From an uncultured Odoribacter sp. (GTDB lineage Bacteria > Bacteroidota > Bacteroidia > Bacteroidales > Marinifilaceae), in NCBI GenBank assembly GCA_910589025.1, contig CAJURM010000007.1:1-64000 (forward strand): a DNA stretch of 64,000 nucleotides, read 5' to 3'. This document shows positions 52,898 through 61,206 of this stretch, in pieces. The notes beneath the pieces are model-generated. The model ran no database searches and had not been told where the DNA came from. It saw only the letters and a list, made by a program, of their open reading frames with translations. How positions within the stretch are numbered: position 1 is the stretch's first letter; each line of letters starts with the position of its first letter. The position numbers were made by a program, and so were the translations under genes.

Positions 52898-53449
52898 TTA
52901 ATGACATCCGCCGCAACCGCAGCTATCTTCATGAGAACCGCAACCGCCTTCCGAGCCACAACCACTACATCCGCCGCATTTATGCGAATGAAGCGCTTCC
53001 AGCTCTTCATCAGTAGCATCCCTCACCGACAACACTTCTCCCTTGAAATACAGGTCTTTGCCAGCCAACTGATGATTAAAATCGATTTTGACCTCCTCTT
53101 CCCCGATAGAAAGGATTTTTCCCTGCAAATGCCGTCCCATACTGTCCATCATCGGTAAAACATTCCCCACCTTCATCTCCCCGGCTTCCACCTCCTTGAA
53201 TATCTCCTTGGGCAAGTCCACAATCATCTCGTCATTCACTTCCCCGTAGGCATTGGCTGCAGGAATTTTAAAATCAAACTTCTCACCCACCTTCTTCTCC
53301 AACAGATTCATCTCAAAATATTCCAGCGTCTGCCCCTGCCCGCAAATGAATTCCAAAGGCCGTTCCCGGTCTGCCGTTTCCAACACACTTCCGTCCGGTT
53401 CGGTCTTCAACTCATAGCTTACCGATACCACTTTATTTTTTGTAATCAT
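52898..53449 (-). CDS. slyD: SlyD-like FKBP peptidyl-prolyl isomerase with metal-binding tail
   Basis: The 183-residue protein has the SlyD fold: an N-terminal FKBP part (VSVSYELKTEPDGSVLETAD, FICGQGQTLEYFE), the inserted IF chaperone domain, and the strand VKIDFNHQLAGKDLYFKGEVL. The last 30 residues are Cys/His/Gly-rich with seven Cys and four His, beginning HSHKCGGCSGCG, as in SlyD proteins that bind nickel or zinc. It acts in the cytoplasm as a folding catalyst, possibly supplying metal to other proteins. It lies 10 bp upstream of aroC. Confidence 0.93.
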   Translation of the reverse strand: MITKNKVVSVSYELKTEPDGSVLETADRERPLEFICGQGQTLEYFEMNLLEKKVGEKFDFKIPAANAYGEVNDEMIVDLPKEIFKEVEAGEMKVGNVLPMMDSMGRHLQGKILSIGEEEVKIDFNHQLAGKDLYFKGEVLSVRDATDEELEALHSHKCGGCSGCGSEGGCGSHEDSCGCGGCH

Positions 53450-53653
53450 CGTTTATTGATTTAATATTAATAATCAGATTTCATGCCCTTTTCCAGAGCC
53501 GTAAAGCCGTTCTTACCGACAGCTACACTCCCCCTTTTCCGAGCCGTTGACAAAAATAGGACAATTCTCCCGCTCTACCAAAAAAAATCCCGGAATCTGC
53601 CCGCCTTTTACAAAAAAATGGTACTTTCGCACTAATTTACACTCGATGAGAAG

Positions 53654-55231
53654 ATGCGCCATTACGAATATATCATTGCAGGTAGCGGATTAGCCGGACT
53701 ATATACGGCATACCATGCTGCTGCATACGGCAAAGTTGCCTTATTGACAAAATGCGGAATCACAGAAAGCAACTCCTATTTTGCACAGGGCGGAATTGCC
53801 GCGGTAACAGACGAAGACGACGCCCCGGCACTCCACTTTGAGGATACGATTATCGCAGGCAGGGGACTATGCGATTATCCCGCCGTCCACATCCTGGTTA
53901 ACGAAGGACCACAACGCATACAGGAACTCATCAATGAAGGCATGCACTTCGACATGGAAGACGGCAGCCTCGCCCTCGGCCTGGAAGGTGGACACCACAA
54001 GAAGAGAATCCTGCATGCCGGCGGAGACGCTACGGGCAGAATGGTGACCAGCTTCATGATTAGCAAAGTCATCAATAACCCAAACATCGATATCTACGAA
54101 AACCATTCGGTCATCGGTCTGCTGAAAGCAGAAGGACGCTGTTGTGGCGTACGCTCCTGGAACCTAACCACGGAGAGGGAAGAACTCTTCATCGGTACCA
54201 ACACATTCCTTACTTTAGGAGGCACATCCGCTATCTACAAGCGGACCACCAACCCCCACACCACCATCGGCGACGGGTTGGCTCTGGCGTACAATGCCGG
54301 CTGTGAAATCGCTGACATGGAATTCATCCAGTTCCACCCCTCCGCTATCTACACGGACTCGGAAGAAGCCTTCCTCATCAGCGAAGCCGTCCGGGGAGAA
54401 GGCGCCCACCTGATTAACCAGAACGGCGAACGCTTTATGCCCGCCATTCACGAACTGGCGGAACTGGCACCCCGCGACATTGTCGCCCAGTCCATCTACC
54501 GCCAGCTGACACGATACAACCAGGAATTCGTCTGGCTCTCGCTCAAACACCTGGATCCGCAAATCGTCCGACACCGATTCCCGAACATCTACGAAAAATG
54601 CCGGGAACTGGGTATCGACATGTCCGACCGCATTCCTGTCGCTCCCGCAGCCCACTACACCGTCGGCGGTGTCCGCACTGACCTCAACGGTCAGACCAAC
54701 ATCCCCAACCTATTCATCTGCGGGGAACTGGCATCTTCCGGCATCATGGGAGCCAACCGCCTGGCATCCAACTCCCTCATCGAATGCCTAGTATTCGGGA
54801 AACGCGCCATCGAATCCTCCCGCCATAATACCCCGATGGAAAATCTGCCGAACTTCCCAAGCCTCTATCATTGCAACCCAGGACGAGACGAAACCTATAT
54901 TCGGCTGAAAAAAGAGATTGCCGCACTGATGAGCATCCACGCAGGCATCATCCGAAACGAAAAAGGACTGGAAGAAGGATTGCAGAAATTGGACGCCCTG
55001 GAAAAACAACTCCCGGACGATACATACGAATATTACACCTTAATCAGCCGCAACCTGATAGAAGTTGCCCGGCTGATTATCCGCTCTGCCCTATACCGCA
55101 GAGAAAGCCGCGGAGGCCATTACCGAGAAGACCATCCCGAAGCAAACGATGCTTACCTGCATCACATTGTGCAGCAAAAAGGGGAACCCATCCGCACAAT
55201 TCCGATAAACACAGAAAAAACTAAAAACTAA
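53654..55231 (+). CDS. nadB: L-aspartate oxidase
   Basis: NadB makes iminoaspartate from L-aspartate in the first step of NAD synthesis, using FAD. The 525-residue chain has the FAD loop IIAGSGLAGLYTAYHAA, the motif SNSYFAQGGIAAV, and active-site regions FHPSAIYTD and RGEGAHLINQNGERFMP. FAD contacts LIECLVFGKRAIESSR lie near residue 380. The 3' end is followed after 3 bp by nadC, so the two are cotranscribed. The -7-like TACTTTCG at 53622-53629 is an imperfect promoter candidate. Confidence 0.97.
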   Translation: MRHYEYIIAGSGLAGLYTAYHAAAYGKVALLTKCGITESNSYFAQGGIAAVTDEDDAPALHFEDTIIAGRGLCDYPAVHILVNEGPQRIQELINEGMHFDMEDGSLALGLEGGHHKKRILHAGGDATGRMVTSFMISKVINNPNIDIYENHSVIGLLKAEGRCCGVRSWNLTTEREELFIGTNTFLTLGGTSAIYKRTTNPHTTIGDGLALAYNAGCEIADMEFIQFHPSAIYTDSEEAFLISEAVRGEGAHLINQNGERFMPAIHELAELAPRDIVAQSIYRQLTRYNQEFVWLSLKHLDPQIVRHRFPNIYEKCRELGIDMSDRIPVAPAAHYTVGGVRTDLNGQTNIPNLFICGELASSGIMGANRLASNSLIECLVFGKRAIESSRHNTPMENLPNFPSLYHCNPGRDETYIRLKKEIAALMSIHAGIIRNEKGLEEGLQKLDALEKQLPDDTYEYYTLISRNLIEVARLIIRSALYRRESRGGHYREDHPEANDAYLHHIVQQKGEPIRTIPINTEKTKN

Positions 55232-55234
55232 GAT

Positions 55235-56074
55235 ATGCAACACGACAAACTAACCGACCGACTGATAGACCTCGCTATCGAAGAAGATATCGCCACCGGC
55301 GATGTGACGACCGACTCTATCATACCGGCACATTCCAAAGCTGTAGCCGAAATGAAGATGAAAGCGGACGGCGTCATTTCCGGACTGGAAATCGCCAGAC
55401 GGGTGTACGAACGCTTTGAAAAAGACATCGTCTGGGAACCTAAAGTGAAAGACGGAGACACCGTAAAAAAAGGAGACATCATCCTCCGCATAGAAGCCAG
55501 CTACCGCTCTCTGCTGCTGGGCGAACGCCTATCGCTGAACATCCTCCAGCGCATGTCCGGAATCGCTACGGAAACCGCCAGGTACGTCAAAGAACTGGCA
55601 GGTACGCACACCCAACTACTTGACACGCGCAAAACAGCCCCCGGTCTAAGAGTGCTCGACAAACTCGCCGTAAAGCAAGGAGGAGGCACCAACCACCGGA
55701 TGGGACTGTACGATATGGTCATGATTAAAGACAACCACATCAAAGTAGCAGGCAACATCACCAACGCCGTAAACGCCGTCCGTAAAAACGTTCCTGCCGG
55801 CATCAAAATCGAAGTGGAAACCACCAATCTGGACGAAGTACGGGAAGCCTTGGCAACCCAGGCCGACATCATCATGTTGGACAACATGAACACACAGGAA
55901 ATGGCGGAAGCCGTAAAAATCATCAACGGAAAAGCCAAAACCGAAGCCTCCGGGAACATGAGCATTCCCCGTCTGAAAGAAGTAGCTGCCACCGGAGTGG
56001 ACTACATCAGCGTCGGAGCCCTGACCCACTCGGTTACGGCACTTGACATCAGCATGAACATCAAAACCCATTAA
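55235..56074 (+). CDS. nadC: Nicotinate-nucleotide diphosphorylase (carboxylating)
   Basis: NadC (quinolinate phosphoribosyltransferase) makes nicotinate mononucleotide from quinolinate and PRPP. The 279-residue length is normal. Motifs are EEDIATGDVTTDSII, LLGERLSLNILQRMSGIAT, LLDTRKTAPGLRVLDK and GGGTNHRMGLYDMVMIKDNH. It follows nadB directly and is followed after 20 bp by a sulfatase gene that separates it from nadA. Confidence 0.97.
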   Translation: MQHDKLTDRLIDLAIEEDIATGDVTTDSIIPAHSKAVAEMKMKADGVISGLEIARRVYERFEKDIVWEPKVKDGDTVKKGDIILRIEASYRSLLLGERLSLNILQRMSGIATETARYVKELAGTHTQLLDTRKTAPGLRVLDKLAVKQGGGTNHRMGLYDMVMIKDNHIKVAGNITNAVNAVRKNVPAGIKIEVETTNLDEVREALATQADIIMLDNMNTQEMAEAVKIINGKAKTEASGNMSIPRLKEVAATGVDYISVGALTHSVTALDISMNIKTH

Positions 56075-56094
56075 GAACTTACCGAAGCGATACC

Positions 56095-57642
56095 ATGAAA
56101 AAAAAACAATGCGGCCTCCTGTCTTTGGCTTTATCTTCCTGCCTGATAACCCAGGCTGAAAATAAAGAAAAAAATTCCGGCTCGCCCAACGTTATTTTCA
56201 TCTACGCCGACGATTTGGGATACGGGGACTTGGAATGCTACGACGCCAAAAATATCCATACACCCAATGTCAACAGATTAGCCGCTAACGGCATCCGCTT
56301 CACCAACGGACACTCCACGGCATCCACCAGCACACCGTCCCGTTATTCCCTACTGACGGGTGAATATGCCTGGCGCAAACCGGACACGGACGTTGCCGCC
56401 GGAAACGCAGGCATGATTATCAGTCCCGCCCAGTTTACCATGGCAGACCTGTTCAAAAGCGCAGGTTACGCCACCGGAGCATTCGGGAAATGGCACTTAG
56501 GACTGGGTAACCAAACCGCCTGCCAGGACTGGAATGCCCCGCTTTCCGCCGCATTAGGCGATTTAGGATTTGACTACTCCTACATCATGGCAGCTACTGC
56601 CGACCGCGTCCCCTGTGTATTCATCGAAAACGGCCAGGTTGCCAACTACGACCCGTCGGCTCCTATTGAAGTCAGCTATGTCAAAAACTTCCCGGGCGAA
56701 CCGACGGGAAAAGACAATCCAGAATTGTTATATAACCTGAAACCGAGCCACGGACACGACCAGTCCATTGTAAACGGCATCAGCCGTATCGGCTATATGA
56801 AAGGAGGAGGCAAAGCGCTCTGGAAAGACGAAAATATTGCAGATTCCATCACCGTGCATGCCATTGACTTTATCAAAAAGCACAAAGACGGACCATTCTT
56901 CATGTACTTTGCCACCAATGACATACACGTTCCCCGCTTCCCGCACAAACGTTTCCGGAATAAAAACAAAATGGGATTACGCGGCAATGCCATCGTACAA
57001 TTTGACTGGAGTGTAGGACAACTGCTGAAAACCCTGGATGAACTGGGACTAACCCAAAACACGCTCATCCTCCTATCCAGCGACAACGGCCCTGTCGTTG
57101 ACGACGGATATGCCGACCAGGCGGAAGAACTGCTGAACGGACACACACCGACAGGCAAGCTGCGCGGAGGAAAATACAGCGCATTCGAAGGAGGTACCCG
57201 TATCCCGGTGATTGTCCACTGGCCGGAAGTCATCCACAAACCTGTGGTATCGGACGCTTTGATTTCACAGATAGACTGGCTGGCGTCGTTTGCCTCTCTA
57301 CTGAATGTACGGATACCTAAAGGAAGCGCTCCCGACAGCTACAACCATCTTGCCACCCTGTTGGGACAAGACCATACAGACCGCCCATGGGTCATAGAAC
57401 AAGCTGCCAACCATACGCTTTCCGTACGTACCAAAAACTGGAAATACATCGAAGGAAGTGAAGGTGCCCCCATGATTACTTGGGGTCCAAAGATTGAAAC
57501 GGGCTACCTGGGCACACCGCAACTCTATGACATGAAGCAAACAGGTGAACAGGAAAATGTAGCGGCAAAATACCCCCAAAAAGTATTTGAACTGGAACAG
57601 ATTTTAAGAAAAGTGCGAAACAAAACCATCAAATTAAAATAA
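56095..57642 (+). CDS. Serine-type sulfatase
   Basis: The 515-residue exported protein has the sulfatase core: metal ligands in VIFIYADDLGYGDLECYD and the activation motif STPSR (Ser79-Arg83, within STPSRYSLLTGEYAWR), where Ser79 would be turned into formylglycine by an anSME maturase. The mid-region shows MYFATNDIHVPRFPHKRF and LLSSDNGPVVDD, with metal ligands Asp/Asn. The N-terminus is a signal peptide (CGLLSLALSSCLITQA); the SSC could be a lipobox, so periplasmic or lipoprotein attachment is open. The substrate is probably a host or dietary sulfated glycan. No polysaccharide locus is next to it, and it sits oddly between nadC and nadA. Confidence 0.92.
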   Translation: MKKKQCGLLSLALSSCLITQAENKEKNSGSPNVIFIYADDLGYGDLECYDAKNIHTPNVNRLAANGIRFTNGHSTASTSTPSRYSLLTGEYAWRKPDTDVAAGNAGMIISPAQFTMADLFKSAGYATGAFGKWHLGLGNQTACQDWNAPLSAALGDLGFDYSYIMAATADRVPCVFIENGQVANYDPSAPIEVSYVKNFPGEPTGKDNPELLYNLKPSHGHDQSIVNGISRIGYMKGGGKALWKDENIADSITVHAIDFIKKHKDGPFFMYFATNDIHVPRFPHKRFRNKNKMGLRGNAIVQFDWSVGQLLKTLDELGLTQNTLILLSSDNGPVVDDGYADQAEELLNGHTPTGKLRGGKYSAFEGGTRIPVIVHWPEVIHKPVVSDALISQIDWLASFASLLNVRIPKGSAPDSYNHLATLLGQDHTDRPWVIEQAANHTLSVRTKNWKYIEGSEGAPMITWGPKIETGYLGTPQLYDMKQTGEQENVAAKYPQKVFELEQILRKVRNKTIKLK

Positions 57643-57648
57643 GCCCCG

Positions 57649-57680
57649 TTTTCACCTTCCGGCTTTCTTTAGTATCTTTG
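57649..57680 (+). promoter_or_regulatory. Promoter of nadA
   Basis: TTTC (57649-57652) and TATCTTTG (57673-57680) are 20 bp apart, near-perfect for the Bacteroidota consensus, and lie after the sulfatase stop, 20 bp before the nadA ATG. So nadA has its own promoter. Confidence 0.65.
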
Positions 57681-57699
57681 GCAACCAAAACACAACGCA

Positions 57700-58626
57700 A
57701 TGACAAATCAGGAGATCACCGATAAAATAAACCGGCTCAAAAAAGAGAAAAACGCCATCATCCTGGCTCACTATTACACCCGTCCCGAAGTACAGGATGC
57801 AGCCGACTATCTGGGCGATTCGCTGGGGCTTTCGCAAGAAGCCGGGAAAACCAATGCCGACATCATCGTCTTCTGCGGCGTGCATTTCATGGCGGAAACT
57901 GCATCCATCATCTCTCCCAATAAAAAAGTACTCATCCCCGCATTGGGCGCCGGATGTTCCCTTGCTGAAAGCATTACGGGCTATGAACTCCGGGAATGGA
58001 AAAAAGCCAACCCCGACGGCATCATCGTCAGCTACGTCAATACAACAGCGGAAGTGAAAGCGTGGACAGACGTCTGTTGCACTTCCGCCAATGCACTACA
58101 AGTAGTAGAAAGCCTCCCGAAAGACAAAAAAATATTGTTTGTCCCCGACAAAAACTTAGGGGCATGGATTCAACGCAAAACGGGAAGGCAAATGGAACTA
58201 TGGAACGGCGACTGTTGCGTGCACGAACGCATCACCACCGCCATGATACTGGAAAAGAGCCACGCCTATCCCGAAGCGGATGTGCTGATACATCCCGAAT
58301 CCAACTGCTCTCACGACGACGCCGTACTGAATCTTCCGCAGGCCTTCCTCTACTCCACCGCCGGCATGATTAAACACGTAGCGTCCTCCACTAAAAAACA
58401 ATTCATCATCGCCACGGAGATAGAGACCATTCACAAACTCCGACAAGACAACCCGGACAAAGAATTTATCCCCATACACCCCGCCACCATATGCGGACAA
58501 ATGAAAAAAGTGACCTTGGAAAGCGTGCTGGCTGCCCTGGAAAAGGAACAGTACGAAGTGAAAGTACCCGAAGAAATCAGGCAAAAAGCCTGGATTCCCA
58601 TAGAAAGAATGTTGCAAATACGATAA
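57700..58626 (+). CDS. nadA: Quinolinate synthase
   Basis: NadA makes quinolinate from iminoaspartate and DHAP with a [4Fe-4S] cluster. The 308-residue length fits the short bacterial form. Motifs are AIILAHYYTRPEVQDAADYL, VFCGVHFMAETA, VSYVNTTAEVKAWTDVCCTS and LIHPESNCSHDDAV. Cysteines in LGAGCSLAE, CCTS, NGDCCVHE and TICGQMKK include the three cluster ligands. It receives iminoaspartate from nadB and hands quinolinate to nadC, although the sulfatase gene lies between them. Confidence 0.97.
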   Translation: MTNQEITDKINRLKKEKNAIILAHYYTRPEVQDAADYLGDSLGLSQEAGKTNADIIVFCGVHFMAETASIISPNKKVLIPALGAGCSLAESITGYELREWKKANPDGIIVSYVNTTAEVKAWTDVCCTSANALQVVESLPKDKKILFVPDKNLGAWIQRKTGRQMELWNGDCCVHERITTAMILEKSHAYPEADVLIHPESNCSHDDAVLNLPQAFLYSTAGMIKHVASSTKKQFIIATEIETIHKLRQDNPDKEFIPIHPATICGQMKKVTLESVLAALEKEQYEVKVPEEIRQKAWIPIERMLQIR

Positions 58627-58659
58627 ACCCAAATAGAAAACACGTTAATCCGTAATAAA

Positions 58660-61107
58660 ATGAATATATCTTTAAACTGGCTGAATGACTATCTGAAAAC
58701 CGGACTCCCGGTCGAAGAAATCTGTAAAATATTGACAAGCATCGGCTTGGAAGTCGGTGGATACGAAAAATTCGAATCCGTCAAAGGAGGACTCAAAGGC
58801 CTGGTCATCGGGGAAGTGAAAACCTGCGAACCCCATCCGGACTCCGACCACCTGCACATCACTACGGTAGATTTAGGAGATGGTCGCCTCACTCCCATTG
58901 TATGCGGTGCTCCTAACGTAGCGGCAGGGCAAAAAGTTGTGGTAGCTACTATCGGCACCGTACTCTATGACGGAGACAAAGAATTTGTCATCAAAAAATC
59001 AAAAATCCGCGGACAAGAATCCGAAGGCATGATTTGTGCCGAAGACGAAATCGGTATCGGTACCGACCATGCCGGCATCATCGTTCTGCCAGCAGACGTC
59101 AAAGCAGGTACCCCTGCCTCCGAATACTATCGGATTACTACCGACTACGTTATTGAAATAGACATCACCCCCAACCGTGTAGATGGAGCCTCCCACTTAG
59201 GAGTTGCCAGAGACCTGGCCGCCTATCTGAAACAAAACGGCAATATCGACTACACCCTGCCGTCCGTAGAACAATACAAAGCCGATTCGACGGACGCCAT
59301 CCTCTCCATTGAGGTGAAACGCCCGGAAGCCTGTATCCGCTATGCCGGAGTCTGCATTGAAGGCGTCACCGTGAAAGAATCGCCCGAATGGCTCCGCAAC
59401 CGACTGAAAGCCATCGGACTCAACCCAATAAACAACGTAGTGGATATTACCAACTACATTCTGTTTGAACTGGGCCAACCGCTTCACGCATTTGACAAAG
59501 ACAAAATAAAAGGCAACAAAGTCATTCTCCGCAGTTTCCCTACCGGAACGAAATTCGTGACCCTCGACGGCATGGAACGGGAACTGAACGAAAACGACCT
59601 GATGGTGTGCAACGAAGAGGCTCCCATGTGTATTGCAGGCGTATTCGGCGGAATTGAGAGCGGCATCACAGAAAATACACAAAACGTATTCCTGGAAAGC
59701 GCCTGTTTCGACCCCGTATTCGTACGCAAAACAGCCCGGCGCCACGGTCTGAGCACCGACGCTTCCTTCCGCTTTGAACGGGGAACGGATCCCAACATTG
59801 TGATTTATGCGCTGAAACGGGCTGCACTGCTGATTAAAGAACTCGCCGGAGGCAAAATCACCTCTGATATCATCGACATCTACCCAGCTCCGGTTAAGGA
59901 TTTTGAAGTAGAAGTGAAATACAGCCACATCGACCGGCTGATTGGAAAAGCCATCGGAAAGGAGAACATCAAAAAAATCCTTACCGCCCTGGAAATAAAA
60001 ATCGTCAACGAAAGCGAAACGACACTGTTGCTGCACGTCCCGCCCTACCGCGTGGACGTACGCCGCGAAGCTGATGTGATAGAAGACATCCTGCGCATCT
60101 ACGGATTCAACAACATCGAAGTACCCTCCAAAGTCAACTCGACGCTGAGCTACTCCCCGAAACCGGACGACTACCGACTGAAAAACGTAATCGCCGACCT
60201 GCTGACCGGTAACGGATTCAACGAAATCATGAACAACTCGCTGACCAAAGCCTCCTATTTTGAAGGACTGGAAACCTACAAACCAGAAAACACCGTCATG
60301 CTGTACAACCCGCTCAGTTCCGACCTTAACGCCATGCGCCAAAGCCTGCTGTTCGGCGGACTGGAGACCATCGCCTACAACATCAACCGGAAAAACAACA
60401 GTTTAAAATTATACGAATTCGGTAAAGCCTACACCTTCCACAAAAAAGAAGGAGAAGACCACCTGAAACAGTACCGGGAAGAAAACCACCTGGCGCTCTT
60501 CCTCACGGGCAGCAAAACCACAGCATCCTGGAACACCAAGGAAGCCCGCAGCGATTTCTTCACCCTGAAAGCCTATGCCGAAATAGTGCTCACCCGCTTA
60601 GGCTTCAAAACCGACACACTGAACGTGGAAGAAAATACACAGGATATATTACGGGAAGGCTTGGACTATACCCAAAACGGCAAACACCTGCTCACCATCG
60701 GAACGGTAAGCCCGAAATTGCTGAAACATTTCGACATCGACCAGGAAGTCTGTTACGCCGACTTCTCCTGGGAAAACCTGCTGAAAACCCTCAAAAACCA
60801 CACAACGGTTTTCACCCCACTTCCCAAATATCCTTCCGTAAAACGGGACTTAGCACTGCTGCTGGATAAAAAAGTTTCTTTCAAGGAAGTAAAGGAACTC
60901 GCGCTAAGAACGGAAAAAACGCTACTGAAAGCCGTTACCCTCTTCGACGTCTACGAAGGAGAGAAATTAGGCGCCGGCAAAAAATCCTATGCCGTCAGCT
61001 TCACCCTCCAGGACGATGAAAAAACCCTGACAGACAAGCAAATCGAAAAAATCATGAACAAACTCATCGGCAGCTACCAACACCAATTAGGAGCTGAAAT
61101 CCGATAA
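58660..61107 (+). CDS. pheT: Phenylalanyl-tRNA synthetase beta subunit
   Basis: PheT with PheS (not in the window) charges tRNA-Phe. The 815-residue chain has the tRNA-binding EMAP-like OB-fold at residues about 40-155 (EVKTCEPHPDSDHLHITTVD), the B3/B4 editing domain at about 200-380 (VNNVVDITNY-like INNVVDITNYILFELGQPLH), the B5 domain, the catalytic-like core, and the ferredoxin-fold anticodon-binding domain at about 720-815 (KYPSVKRDLALLLD, AVSFTLQDDEKTLTDKQIE). It lies 33 bp after nadA. A terminator follows. Confidence 0.97.
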   Translation: MNISLNWLNDYLKTGLPVEEICKILTSIGLEVGGYEKFESVKGGLKGLVIGEVKTCEPHPDSDHLHITTVDLGDGRLTPIVCGAPNVAAGQKVVVATIGTVLYDGDKEFVIKKSKIRGQESEGMICAEDEIGIGTDHAGIIVLPADVKAGTPASEYYRITTDYVIEIDITPNRVDGASHLGVARDLAAYLKQNGNIDYTLPSVEQYKADSTDAILSIEVKRPEACIRYAGVCIEGVTVKESPEWLRNRLKAIGLNPINNVVDITNYILFELGQPLHAFDKDKIKGNKVILRSFPTGTKFVTLDGMERELNENDLMVCNEEAPMCIAGVFGGIESGITENTQNVFLESACFDPVFVRKTARRHGLSTDASFRFERGTDPNIVIYALKRAALLIKELAGGKITSDIIDIYPAPVKDFEVEVKYSHIDRLIGKAIGKENIKKILTALEIKIVNESETTLLLHVPPYRVDVRREADVIEDILRIYGFNNIEVPSKVNSTLSYSPKPDDYRLKNVIADLLTGNGFNEIMNNSLTKASYFEGLETYKPENTVMLYNPLSSDLNAMRQSLLFGGLETIAYNINRKNNSLKLYEFGKAYTFHKKEGEDHLKQYREENHLALFLTGSKTTASWNTKEARSDFFTLKAYAEIVLTRLGFKTDTLNVEENTQDILREGLDYTQNGKHLLTIGTVSPKLLKHFDIDQEVCYADFSWENLLKTLKNHTTVFTPLPKYPSVKRDLALLLDKKVSFKEVKELALRTEKTLLKAVTLFDVYEGEKLGAGKKSYAVSFTLQDDEKTLTDKQIEKIMNKLIGSYQHQLGAEIR

Positions 61108-61150
61108 AAAATAGTTTCCCGTCTCACACGACGAACATCCCTAACAACAA

Positions 61151-61183
61151 AAAATACGGAACCCGGTACGAGTTCCGTATTTT
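61151..61183. terminator. Bidirectional terminator between pheT and htpG
   Basis: Arms AAAATACGGAAC (61151-61162) and GTTCCGTATTTT (61172-61183) are perfectly complementary around a 9-base loop, with A-rich and T-rich flanks on both sides. It separates convergent pheT and htpG. Confidence 0.85.
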
Positions 61184-61206
61184 TATTATTATATAAGTGA
61201 CTTTTT

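Noticed and set aside
59197..60342. A 381-codon leftward frame inside pheT
   Set aside because: It is antisense to an unmistakable pheT and has a skewed Phe/Val/Gly composition typical of shadow frames.
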